A model generated the notes under the pieces. It was not told where the DNA came from. It worked only from the letters and a program-made list of their open reading frames with translations, and did not search any database. Positions 25,684 through 33,474 of a stretch of DNA of 64,000 bases are shown here, in pieces; the stretch's first letter is position 1, and the number at the start of each line of letters is the position of its first letter. The position numbers and the translations under genes were made by a program. The DNA is from Bradyrhizobium sp. SK17 (lineage in GTDB: Bacteria > Pseudomonadota > Alphaproteobacteria > Rhizobiales > Xanthobacteraceae): contig NZ_CP025113.1 in NCBI RefSeq assembly GCF_002831585.1, positions 2,805,001 through 2,869,000 on the forward strand. Reading direction: 5' to 3'.

Positions 25684-26292
25684 ATGGCTCCGCCTCGCTT
25701 GATCGCTCGCCATCTCGCTCATCCTCGCGGCGTGTTCGGCCGCTTTGTTGGCAGCCTGATGAATCGGCACAACAGCCGGATGAACCGCTTTGCGCTGGAG
25801 TTGCTCGATGTGAAATCCTCCGATCGCGTGGCCGAGATCGGGTTCGGTGGCGGGGTGACGCTCGCCCCTTTGCTCGGTTGCGCAGCTCATCTGACGGCGG
25901 TCGATCGCTCGCAGGATGTGGTGGCGTGGGCGAGAGCGCGATATCGGTCTGCGATCGATGCCGGGCGTGCCGACTTTCTCATTGGAGAGATCGAGGCCTT
26001 GCCGCTGGAGAGCGATCAGTTCGACAAGTTATGCAGCGTCAACACGGTGTACTTCTGGCGATCGTTGCCCGCAGGTGCCGGCGAGATCAGGCGGGTGCTC
26101 AAGGCGGGTGGCGTGCTCGCGCTCGGCTTCCTGCCGGGTGATGCGATGGAGCGCTTGGGATTCCCTGAGGATATCTTCACCTTTCGAGCCGCCGATGATG
26201 TCGGACATGCTTTGCGGCAGGCGGGATTCGGAACCGTCGAGATCCATCGTCCCGAGCCTGAGACGGCGTGGAACGTGATCGTTGCGCGATAG
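25684..26292 (+). CDS. Class I SAM-dependent methyltransferase
   Basis: 202 aa, Methyltransf_11/25-type Rossmann fold. Motif I is VAEIGFGGGVTLAPLL (residues about 48-63), then the acidic loop TAVDRSQDVVAWARAR, motif II DFLIGEIEALPLESDQFD and post-motif LCSVNTVYFWRSLPAG. The start ATG at 25684 (GGGAA upstream) gives a normal length. The N-terminal helix (FVGSLMNRHNSRMNRFALELL) resembles membrane-lipid and quinone methyltransferases, but the substrate cannot be inferred. It is the second gene of the cupin unit. Confidence 0.85.
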   Translation: MAPPRLIARHLAHPRGVFGRFVGSLMNRHNSRMNRFALELLDVKSSDRVAEIGFGGGVTLAPLLGCAAHLTAVDRSQDVVAWARARYRSAIDAGRADFLIGEIEALPLESDQFDKLCSVNTVYFWRSLPAGAGEIRRVLKAGGVLALGFLPGDAMERLGFPEDIFTFRAADDVGHALRQAGFGTVEIHRPEPETAWNVIVAR

Positions 26293-26490
26293 GAAGGGCT
26301 TTTCCTCTCGATGTTGTTCGCGGCGAAGGCCGCGGGCGCCCATGCATCGATACTGGATCGCGGAGAGACCACGACGCATCGAACCTGATCGGTTCTGCGC
26401 GCACTCATTCAGGAAGGATTGCGCTCATGTCGGCTTTGCTCGTTCGAACAATCCAAAGACAAATCCCCGCGACAAAACGAAGGAATAACG

Positions 26491-27495
26491 ATGGCCAACC
26501 GCGCCGTTCTGGTCCTGCTTGCCATGCTGACGCCTTGGTGCGCGCGGGCGAATGACACCTCGGCGGCGCTGGAAACCGGCGGACTACGGTTCAAGCAGGA
26601 TCCCGATATCGTGATGCGTTCCGAGGATCTGCTCATCTCCGAGAAGCAGATCCGGATCGTCTACCGGTTCTTCAACACGTCGGCCGCCGACAAGACGATC
26701 ATGATCGCGTTTCCGATGCCCGACATCGTCGGCACGGCGGCCGACGAGAATATCGGAATCCCGACCGACGATCCCGAGAACATCTTTGATTTCCATGTCG
26801 CTGTCGATGGCAAGGCGGCGTCGCCGCATCTCGAGCAGACCGCGCTGGCCAATGGTGTGGACCAGACCGCGCTGCTGCGGAAGCTCAAGATCCCGTTGAT
26901 GCCGATCAGGGGACCCGCGGGCCAGCTGCTCGACCAGGTACCGAAGTCGACTTGGCCGGAACTCGTCAAGCTCGGCATCGGAGCCATCGAGACTTACGGC
27001 AGCGGTGGTCCGATGCAGGATCACCTGGTGCCGACCTGGACGTTGCGTTCGGCCTACACCTGGACGCAGACCTTCCCCGCGGGTCGCGAGCTCACCTTCG
27101 AGCAGACCTATCGTCCGAGCGTCGGCGGCTCCGTGCAGACCATCATCGGAGCCGACAATTGGCGTAACAATCCGGAAGCGAAGGGCTTCCTGGCGTCATA
27201 CTGCATCGACGATGATCTGATCCATTCGATCGAACGCGCGCGTGCCACGAGGCGCGCACCTTATCCCCCGTTCAGCGAACGGTCGATCGCCTATGTGCTC
27301 TCGACCGGCGCCAACTGGGCGGCGCCGATCGGCGACTTTCATCTCACCATCGACAAGGGCGATCCCAATAATCTCGTCAGCTTCTGCGCCGACGGCGTCA
27401 GGAAGACCGGACCGACCCGCTTCGAGGTTTGGCATGTGAACTTCACACCGTCACGGGATCTGAAGATCGTCATCTTCGTTCGGAGCCCGAACTAG
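26491..27495 (+). CDS. DUF4424-family exported protein
   Basis: 334 aa with a signal peptide (MANRAVLVLLAMLTPWCARA) followed by NDTSAALETGGLRF, the typical start of DUF4424 proteins. The body contains SEDLLISEKQIRIVYRFFN, AFPMPDI, and a conserved end LVSFCADGVRKTGPTRFEV plus SRDLKIVIFV. The family is periplasmic and of unknown function. ATG 26491 follows AAGGAATAACG. The 3' end is partly duplicated at 28893-29009. The promoter module seen in front of the neighbouring units is not present directly before this gene, so it may have its own promoter in the 198-bp gap (26293-26490), in which I saw nothing else. Confidence 0.88.
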   Translation: MANRAVLVLLAMLTPWCARANDTSAALETGGLRFKQDPDIVMRSEDLLISEKQIRIVYRFFNTSAADKTIMIAFPMPDIVGTAADENIGIPTDDPENIFDFHVAVDGKAASPHLEQTALANGVDQTALLRKLKIPLMPIRGPAGQLLDQVPKSTWPELVKLGIGAIETYGSGGPMQDHLVPTWTLRSAYTWTQTFPAGRELTFEQTYRPSVGGSVQTIIGADNWRNNPEAKGFLASYCIDDDLIHSIERARATRRAPYPPFSERSIAYVLSTGANWAAPIGDFHLTIDKGDPNNLVSFCADGVRKTGPTRFEVWHVNFTPSRDLKIVIFVRSPN

Positions 27496-27537
27496 CGCGG
27501 TTGCAGAGCATGCAGTGATTGCGAAGGTGTTGTGTGA

Positions 27538-27603
27538 TGTCGCATCCGTCCCAATCCCCGTCGCATCCGTCCGAGCCTCGCCGCGCACAGGCGCCTAAAA
27601 GGC
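27538..27603 (+). promoter_or_regulatory. Activator-type promoter module, copy B (before the acyl-CoA-dehydrogenase-like gene)
   Basis: Direct repeats TGTCGCATCCGTCC (27538-27551) and CGTCGCATCCGTCC (27559-27572), period 21 bp, then 23 bp, then TAAAAGGC (27596-27603). The presumed -35 hexamer GAGCCT directly follows the second repeat, as in copy C. The gene start is 58 bp downstream of the module. Confidence 0.7.
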
Positions 27604-27660
27604 GCCCCGCCGATCATCCCGTGCTGGCCGACCACCGATAGCGACCGAGCGAGGCCTCCA

Positions 27661-28872
27661 ATGACTGACGTCACTTCATCGTTCGTCGATGTCGCTGCGG
27701 CGCTTGCGCCGCTGGTGCAGGCATCTGCAGAAGAGAGCGAGCGGTTGCGGCGGCTGCCTGTCCCACTGGTCGAGGCGATGGCGCAGGCAGGCCTCTTCCG
27801 GCTCTGGATTCCGCGCACGATCGGTGGCGCGGAGGCCGACCCGATGACCCTCGTTCGGGTGGTCGAGGAGATCTCGCGTGCCGATGGCGCCGCGGGCTGG
27901 TGCATGGCTATCGGCGGCGTCTATGGCGTGTTCGGCGGCTATCTCGCAAAGGACGCTGCGCACGAGATCTACGGCAGCGATCCAACGGTTCGCACCGCAG
28001 GTGCCTTGCGGCCGATGGGCACTGCCCGGGTCGTCGATGGCGGTTATCACGTCACCGGCCGCTGGCCGCTCGGAAGCGGCTGCCAGCATTCTGGCTGGAT
28101 GATCGGAAATTGCCGGATCTTCGACGGCGATCAGCCGCGCTTGCAGCTCGACGGAATGCCGGTGATGCGCATCATGCTGTTTCCGACCGCGCAATGCGAG
28201 ATCTTCGACACCTGGCACAGTATCGGGCTGCGCGGCACGGGCAGCCATGACTATGCGGTCGCCGGTGCCTTCGTGCCGTCCGCGCGGTCGCTCTCGTTCC
28301 GCGAGCTGCCGGTGGAGCAGGGGCCGCTCTATGCATTCCCGACCATCGCGCTGTTCGGGGCGGCGCTCGCGGCCGTGCCGCTCGGCATCGCCCGCCACGC
28401 CATCGATATCCTGGTCGGGCTCGTCGGACGAAAGATCGCGTCGCGTTCGCGCAAGCTGCTCAGTGAGGATGCGTTGGTCCAGGCCGACCTCGGACGCGCC
28501 GAGGCCCTGCTGGGCTCGGGGCGGGCGTTTCTCCACGGCAAGCTTGCAGAGGCGTGGCAGGCCGTCAGCGCCGGCAAGGTGCTCAGCGTTGCCGAGCGCG
28601 CCACGCTGTGGCTGGCATCGACCCACGCGGCCAACGCGGCCAAGCAGGCGACCGAGTTGATGTTCGAAGCCGGCGGCTCGGCGTCGCTCGATGTGAGCTG
28701 CGGGCTCGAACGTTGCGTGCGCGACGTCCATGCCGCCGTCCAGCACCTGGCTTTGGCGCCAGCCAACTATCAGATGGCAGGTCAGGCATATCTCGGCGTG
28801 GACATGCGGTCGACGCCATTGCTGTTCTCGGATGATCGCGATGAAGCGCGTTCCCGATCCCCTGCGCTGTGA
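27661..28872 (+). CDS. Acyl-CoA dehydrogenase-fold flavoprotein
   Basis: 403 aa with the acyl-CoA dehydrogenase fold: N-terminal helices (RRLPVPLVEAMAQAGLFRLW), the FAD-binding middle domain (AAGWCMAIGG, GGYHVTGRWPLGSGCQHSGW, SIGLRGTGSHDYAV) and the C-terminal helical domain with LFEAGGSASLDVS-like FEAGGSASL. The G-x-W/P-L-G-S-G pattern and absence of a clear catalytic Glu place it near flavin-dependent monooxygenases of this fold (HsaA/DszC-like) or oxidases as well as true dehydrogenases. ATG 27661. It is driven by promoter module B. The substrate is unknown. Confidence 0.83.
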   Translation: MTDVTSSFVDVAAALAPLVQASAEESERLRRLPVPLVEAMAQAGLFRLWIPRTIGGAEADPMTLVRVVEEISRADGAAGWCMAIGGVYGVFGGYLAKDAAHEIYGSDPTVRTAGALRPMGTARVVDGGYHVTGRWPLGSGCQHSGWMIGNCRIFDGDQPRLQLDGMPVMRIMLFPTAQCEIFDTWHSIGLRGTGSHDYAVAGAFVPSARSLSFRELPVEQGPLYAFPTIALFGAALAAVPLGIARHAIDILVGLVGRKIASRSRKLLSEDALVQADLGRAEALLGSGRAFLHGKLAEAWQAVSAGKVLSVAERATLWLASTHAANAAKQATELMFEAGGSASLDVSCGLERCVRDVHAAVQHLALAPANYQMAGQAYLGVDMRSTPLLFSDDRDEARSRSPAL

Positions 28873-28892
28873 ACGTTCGATCGCCAACCTAC

Positions 28893-29009
28893 CGGCCGCC
28901 TTCGATTGGCGGCTTTCAGCCCGCCATCGCCGGGGCGAGCTTTGTCAGTTTCTGCGCTGACGACGCGCCGTCGCGGGATCTGAATATCTTCATCTTCGTT
29001 ACCAATCGG
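28893..29009 (+). pseudogene. Remnant of a second DUF4424 gene (3' end)
   Basis: One frame reads PPSIGGFQPAIAG, SFVSFCADD, PSRDLNIFIFV. This matches the DUF4424 C terminus (APIGDFHLTIDKG, LVSFCADG, PSRDLKIVIFV) with two internal deletions and no start or upstream body. At DNA level the segment aligns with about 27310-27483. It lies between the acyl-CoA-dehydrogenase-like gene and the convergent phosphotransferase. It is most likely the decayed end of a duplicated copy. Confidence 0.6.
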
Positions 29010-29031
29010 GGCTGGCCGCCACGCCCTGCCA

Positions 29032-30237
29032 TCAAGCCAGCGCCGTCGTCCGGCGTATCCAGTCGAGCGGATCGTCACGATGATAGGCCCACTCCGACGG
29101 TTCGATATTGTCGATGAACCGCTGGTAGATCACAGCCTGCCTGGCTGTTGCGATCGGTGCAAGGAGACCAGAGGCGCGCACAGGGTCGCATCCCGGCACT
29201 CTCGCCGACCATTCGTGGTACCAGTGGTGCCTGATCGTCTCTCGGTGCTCCGGCGCGACCCCGTCGAGAAACGCCGGCTGGTCGAGCAACGGATGGCCGA
29301 TGCCGCTGTCTCCCCAGTCAAGCAGGGTGAATTGCTGTTCTGCGCCGCGAAAATTGCCGGGATGGCAGTCGCCATGGACAAGCGTGTTCGGCAATCCGCA
29401 AGCGTCGATTTCGGCGAACCGCGCCTCAAGACCTCCTACAAAACGCGACAGCGTCGTGCGCTCATCTGCGGACAATCCGTTGCTCGTTCGTTGTACGACG
29501 TCGGCGATCGCGGCGGACAAGCTCGGGCCGCTCCAATCGGGCAGCCCCATCGCGCGCAACTCGTCGACGCGGCCGATCCAACAGGCCTGGATGTCGACGA
29601 GCAACGTCACCATGCGAAGCAGCTGCGGCAACGCAGCTTCGAACAGGTCATCGCCCGGAATTTCGGCAAGCAGGATGCGTCCGCTATCATCCCGACCCAA
29701 CAGCGTCGGAACGGAGCGGCCGGCCAGCGCGGCGATGACGCGGCCCTCGTGCCCCAGGAACGGCGGCACCACTTTCAGCCACGCCGATTGGTCGCCGATC
29801 GGGATACGCCAGACGCTCGACAGGTTCCAGCTGCGAACCTGGACCGGCTTTGCGGTCGGTGCCAAGCCATGGCTGGCAAGTACCCGCATTGCCCAATCGA
29901 GATCGGTGGCCGGACCGCCCGGCTCGGCGTAATGTCGGCGCAGCGAATGTGCTTCGACCGTTCCTGCCCAGCGGTCTGCCGGCACCGGTTTCGCAACCTC
30001 GGCCAGATAGGTGACTTCGCCGCCTTGCGGTCGGTCGCGCGCCGATTCGAGCAGACGCAGGATCGTCACCTCGATGTCATGGTGTTCGCGGGCGGCCTGC
30101 ACGACCGACTCCACTTCCTGCCACCATGGGAGAGCGACAGGAATCGGCGGCAAGCAACCGACCACCGAGCCGTCAGGCGTCACCAACACCAGCCTCGCCA
30201 AGCGCGCCTGAACCGCCGGTCGTTCCTGGCTGCCCAT
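29032..30237 (-). CDS. Aminoglycoside-phosphotransferase-family (APH) kinase
   Basis: 401 aa. The N-terminal about 120 residues (RLVLVTPDGSVVGCLPPIPV...) form an extra domain of unknown role. The kinase part has the catalytic loop LVHGDCHPGNF (Asp290) and the metal-binding LLDWGDSGIGHPLLD (Asp307). Such proteins phosphorylate aminoglycosides, choline, homoserine-like or unknown small molecules, so resistance should not be assumed. The ATG at 30237 has GAGGT upstream; the frame extends to 30327 but without a ribosome site. It is transcribed against the acyl-CoA-dehydrogenase-like gene and divergent from the LivK-type gene. Confidence 0.82.
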   Translation of the reverse strand: MGSQERPAVQARLARLVLVTPDGSVVGCLPPIPVALPWWQEVESVVQAAREHHDIEVTILRLLESARDRPQGGEVTYLAEVAKPVPADRWAGTVEAHSLRRHYAEPGGPATDLDWAMRVLASHGLAPTAKPVQVRSWNLSSVWRIPIGDQSAWLKVVPPFLGHEGRVIAALAGRSVPTLLGRDDSGRILLAEIPGDDLFEAALPQLLRMVTLLVDIQACWIGRVDELRAMGLPDWSGPSLSAAIADVVQRTSNGLSADERTTLSRFVGGLEARFAEIDACGLPNTLVHGDCHPGNFRGAEQQFTLLDWGDSGIGHPLLDQPAFLDGVAPEHRETIRHHWYHEWSARVPGCDPVRASGLLAPIATARQAVIYQRFIDNIEPSEWAYHRDDPLDWIRRTTALA

Positions 30238-30330
30238 CGTCGTACCTCTGGCATCATTAGCTCGCGCTGAACGGCTCCGCCACTGCGATGTCTCCAGCGC
30301 TCGCCATCGCGCTGTGTTGCTAATCACGTC

Positions 30331-30356
30331 CGGAAGCCGCCTTCAACCGGCTTCCG
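30331..30356. repeat. 9-bp-stem hairpin upstream of the phosphotransferase
   Basis: CGGAAGCCG / CGGCTTCCG with an 8-nt loop, in the 385-bp divergent gap between the APH kinase and the LivK-type gene. It could be an operator or a transcript hairpin in the kinase leader. Confidence 0.4.
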
Positions 30357-30475
30357 CGATTGGTGGAGGTCGAGCACTTCGTCCGTGTGCGGTCGGTCAC
30401 GCAGCGTCCCTTCGATCATCGCGTGGACGATTCCAAACACCAATGCACGGCAACGTGTTTCAGATTGTTGTCCGA

Positions 30476-30541
30476 TGTCGCATATGTCCAATCCCCCGTC
30501 GCCTCAGTCCGAGCCTGCTGGCCAGCGCGCGCATAAAAGGC
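30476..30541 (+). promoter_or_regulatory. Activator-type promoter module, copy C (before the LivK-type gene)
   Basis: Direct repeats TGTCGCATATGTCC (30476-30489) and CGTCGCCTCAGTCC (30497-30510), period 21 bp, then 23 bp, then TAAAAGGC (30534-30541). The presumed -35 GAGCCT follows the second repeat, as in copy B. The gene start is 82 bp downstream. Confidence 0.7.
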
Positions 30542-30622
30542 AGCCCCCGGTGATCGTTACATCCGGCCGCATGAGTCGATTGTGATGCATTGAGGCGACT
30601 TGAGACCATCGAGGAGAATGTG

Positions 30623-31744
30623 ATGACGTTTGCACTTCGAGGATATTGCCTTGCGGTTGGCGTGAGCCTGGCATTGTCCGGCGCCGCCATGGCGCAGGAT
30701 ATCAGCGTTGCCGTGGTCGGGCCGATGACCGGTTCGGAGGCGAGCTTCGGCCAGCAATTCAAGAACGGCGCCGATCTCGCGATTGCCGATATCAACGCGG
30801 CGGGCGGCGTGCTCGGCAAGAAGCTGAAGCTGGAGGTCGGCGACGACGCCTGCGATCCGAAGCAGGCGGTGTCGGTCGCCGAGAAGATGGCCGGGGCGAA
30901 GATTCCGTTCGTGGTCGGGCACTTCTGCTCGTCGACCTCGATTCCCGCCTCGGATGCCTATGCCGAGGGTAACGTGCTGCAGATCACGCCGGGCTCGACC
31001 AACCCGCTGTTCACCGAGCGCGGCTTGTGGAACACGTTCCGCGTCTGCGGCCGGGATGACCAGCAGGGCATGGTCGCGGCCGCCTATATCATCAAGAACT
31101 ACAAGACCAAGAACGTCGCGATCATCCACGACAAGACGACCTACGGCAAAGGCCTTGCCGACGAAACCAAGAGCGCCATCAACGCGGCTGGGGTGAAGGA
31201 GAAGCTCTATGAAGCCTACACCAAGGGCGACAAGGACTTTGCCGCGCTGGTGTCCCGCTTCAAGAAGGAACAGATCGATTTCGTCTATGTCGGCGGCTAC
31301 TATGCCGAAGCGGCGCTGATCCTGCGCCAGATGCGCGAGCAGGGCGTCAATGCCGTGCTGATGGGCGGCGACGCCCTGGTCGACAAGCAGTTCGCCGCGA
31401 TCGCGGGGCCGCTTGCCGAGGGATCGCTGTTCACCTTCTCGCCCGACCCGCGCAAGAAGGTGACCGCGGCCGCGACCTTGAAGAAGTTCAAGGACAAGGG
31501 CATCGATCCCGACGGCTACACGCTCTACAGCTACGCCGCGTTCCAGATCTGGAGCCAGGCGGTTGCCCGCGCCCAGACCACGGATGCCAGGAAGGTCGCG
31601 GCCGCCATCAAGGCCGGTAGCTGGGACACCGTGCTCGGCAACATCAGCTACACGCCGAAGGGCGACATCACCCTAATCGACTATGTCGTGTACCGCCGCG
31701 ACAAGGACGGCAACTACGCCGAGCTGCCGGCCGCCGGTCAATGA
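30623..31744 (+). CDS. Branched-chain amino-acid-type ABC transporter substrate-binding protein (LivK-like), orphan
   Basis: 373 aa with a Sec signal peptide ending LSGAAMAQD. The periplasmic binding protein type 1 fold is clear: VAVVGPMTGSEASFGQQFKN, INAAGGVLGKKLKLEVGDDA, VVGHFCSSTSIPASDAYAE, AIIHDKTTYGKGLAD and ALVSRFKKEQIDFVYVGGYY. ATG 30623 follows GAGGAGA. No permease or ATPase gene is adjacent, so it must use a transporter encoded elsewhere, or act with LivFGM at the far end of this window (unproven). It is controlled by promoter module C and followed by a hairpin. Ligand unknown; this family also binds aromatic acids and amides. Confidence 0.92.
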   Translation: MTFALRGYCLAVGVSLALSGAAMAQDISVAVVGPMTGSEASFGQQFKNGADLAIADINAAGGVLGKKLKLEVGDDACDPKQAVSVAEKMAGAKIPFVVGHFCSSTSIPASDAYAEGNVLQITPGSTNPLFTERGLWNTFRVCGRDDQQGMVAAAYIIKNYKTKNVAIIHDKTTYGKGLADETKSAINAAGVKEKLYEAYTKGDKDFAALVSRFKKEQIDFVYVGGYYAEAALILRQMREQGVNAVLMGGDALVDKQFAAIAGPLAEGSLFTFSPDPRKKVTAAATLKKFKDKGIDPDGYTLYSYAAFQIWSQAVARAQTTDARKVAAAIKAGSWDTVLGNISYTPKGDITLIDYVVYRRDKDGNYAELPAAGQ

Positions 31745-31750
31745 TCGCAT

Positions 31751-31790
31751 GCCGCGACATCAGCGCTTCCTCCCTGATCGATGTCGCGGC
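31751..31790 (+). terminator. Hairpin after the LivK-type gene
   Basis: Perfect 10-bp stem GCCGCGACAT / ATGTCGCGGC starting 6 bp after the stop codon, with a 20-nt loop that can extend pairing (CAG/CTG). No U-tract. Confidence 0.5.
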
Positions 31791-31800
31791 CGTGCCGACT

Positions 31801-31852
31801 CACAGCGCCAACGGACCAATCCTCTGCCAGCCCCGGAGGTGTTGGCGCTGTG
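31801..31852. repeat. 12-bp inverted repeat before the membrane-protein gene
   Basis: CACAGCGCCAAC (31801-31812) and GTTGGCGCTGTG (31841-31852) are perfect complements separated by 28 bp. It may be a second terminator stem or a leader structure. Nothing else was seen in the 219-bp gap. Confidence 0.45.
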
Positions 31853-31963
31853 ACGCCCGGCAGAATGAATAGCGACCTGCTCCTGCACAACCGCCGTCGG
31901 GCCGATCCAGCAATCGATCACGGCAACCGAAGAGGCAACACGTGTCTGACATGAGTCTCGCCA

Positions 31964-32977
31964 ATGATGGCGGTCGGAGTGACAAAGGTTCGGCCGAATG
32001 GCGCCGGACCGCCGTCAGGCGGACCGTCGCATTCCTATCCGCTATTGGTGCGTGATCACGGTCTCGGCACCGCGCTGAAGCTGCTGCTGGAAACCCTGCC
32101 TTACGCGCTGGCGCGGTGGAGCGTGCTGCTCGGCTTTGCCACGGCTTGCGCGCTCTGGGCTCTCGTTGCCGTTGGCGGCGCGGTGTGGCTCGGCACCCAC
32201 GTTGCGACGGTGTTCGGCTATTGCTGGCTGCTCGGCGTCCTGCTCGTCGGCGGATGGATCTGGGGCACGATCCTGCGCTATACGCTGCACATGATCGCCT
32301 GTGGCCACGTCGCCGTGCTGACCGAGCTGATCACGCGCGGCAGCATCGGCAATGGCAGCGAAGGCCAGTTCGCCTATGGCCGTCGCATCGTCATGGACCG
32401 GTTCGGCGAGGTCGCGATCCTGTTCGGGCTCGGCGCGCTAATCCGGGCCGTGCTGCGCGCGTTTCACAATGCGCTCGATACGCTTGGCGATTGGCTGCCG
32501 GCCCCCGGCATGAAGGCGGTCGTCGGTCTGCTCAACACCATCCTGTCGGCGGCCACGCGCTATCTGGACAAGGTGGTGTTGTCCTACGATCTGGCGCGCG
32601 GCGGCGATGACCCCAAGCGGAACGTCCAGGATGGACTGGTCTATTACTGCCAGAACGCCAAGCCGATTTTGGCGACGTCGGTCTGGATGGTCATCGTCGA
32701 GCGGATCCTGAGCATCCTGCTTTGCCTGCTGCTGCTGGTCCCGGCCGGCCTCGTGACGGTCTGGCTTCCGGAAGCTATCAGGGAGTATGGCGCGATCGTC
32801 ACCGTCTGCATCGCGGCCCTGTTGGCGGTGACGGTGCGGGCAGCCTTCATCCAGCCGCTGTTCCTGATCTGCATGATGATCCGCTTTCACGCCCTGATTG
32901 AAAACCAGCCGATCAATTCGACCTGGGTCGGCTATCTCGACGGCCTCACCGACAAGTTCCGGCAGATCGTTCGCTGA
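31964..32977 (+). CDS. Multi-pass membrane protein of unknown function
   Basis: 337 aa, ATG 31964 (a second ATG follows directly). At least five hydrophobic segments: SVLLGFATACALWALVAVGG, VFGYCWLLGVLLVGGWIWG, EVAILFGLGALIRAVL, ILSILLCLLLLVPAGLVTVW and AIVTVCIAALLAVTVRAAF. A central amphipathic loop carries DKVVLSYDLARGGDD and RNVQDGLVYYCQN. The overall shape resembles choline-transporter-like (SLC44/CTL) membrane proteins, but I am not confident of that family. It stands alone between the LivK unit and a convergent GFA gene. Confidence 0.7.
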   Translation: MMAVGVTKVRPNGAGPPSGGPSHSYPLLVRDHGLGTALKLLLETLPYALARWSVLLGFATACALWALVAVGGAVWLGTHVATVFGYCWLLGVLLVGGWIWGTILRYTLHMIACGHVAVLTELITRGSIGNGSEGQFAYGRRIVMDRFGEVAILFGLGALIRAVLRAFHNALDTLGDWLPAPGMKAVVGLLNTILSAATRYLDKVVLSYDLARGGDDPKRNVQDGLVYYCQNAKPILATSVWMVIVERILSILLCLLLLVPAGLVTVWLPEAIREYGAIVTVCIAALLAVTVRAAFIQPLFLICMMIRFHALIENQPINSTWVGYLDGLTDKFRQIVR

Positions 32978-33026
32978 GCTCGGCAGCCGCCGGCTCATCC
33001 GGCGTGTCTGTGCCCGACCCGGGCGG

Positions 33027-33431
33027 CTACACGTTCTGGCCAAAGCGCGCAGCGCCCGGCACCGGCGCGAGCCATGTCACGGCATGATCGGCGTAGATCT
33101 CGATCTGAGGCCGCAGCCCGTCCAGTTCGTCGAGCGTGCCGGCTTTCACCACGACCTTTCCGGGCATCAATGCGGTCTTCGCCAGCAGCGGGGAGCCGCA
33201 GCGTCCGCAGAAATGGCGATGGACGGGATGGCCGCTGTCGCCCTCGTCGATGAACACCATGGTCTCGCCGGACTGCTGATAGTCGGCCTCGCGGACCACG
33301 AGGTTGAACGAAAACAGGCTGCCGCTTTGCTTCTGGCAGTGCGTGCAATGGCAGATTGCGGTACCCCGAGGCTCTCCTTTCACCGTATAGCGCACCGCTC
33401 CGCAGAGACAGCCGCCTTCTCGATCCTGCAT
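33027..33431 (-). CDS. GFA-family (CENP-V/DUF636) zinc-binding protein
   Basis: 134 aa. It carries the Cys pattern of the glutathione-dependent formaldehyde-activating / CENP-V fold: GGCLCGAVRYTV, ICHCTHCQKQSGSLFSFN and FCGRCGSPLLAK, which bind structural and catalytic zinc. Most bacterial members have no proven substrate. ATG 33431 follows GGAGACGACG; a GTG directly before it is an alternative. It lies next to a TetR gene on the same strand (43 bp upstream), so the two may be co-transcribed. Confidence 0.88.
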   Translation of the reverse strand: MQDREGGCLCGAVRYTVKGEPRGTAICHCTHCQKQSGSLFSFNLVVREADYQQSGETMVFIDEGDSGHPVHRHFCGRCGSPLLAKTALMPGKVVVKAGTLDELDGLRPQIEIYADHAVTWLAPVPGAARFGQNV

Positions 33432-33474
33432 CACGTCGTCTCCTTTGCGGTCGTGGTCACCGAAACCGAAAGTG

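Noticed and set aside
29032..30237. Antibiotic-resistance gene call for the APH-family protein
   Set aside because: It has the general kinase motifs only, plus an extra N-terminal domain; many such proteins act on metabolites.
24958..30541. The repeated boxes as a CRISPR-like or mobile repeat
   Set aside because: Only two short boxes per site with fixed spacing, each placed 58-93 bp before a gene start and followed by a -10-like box. This is promoter architecture, not an array.
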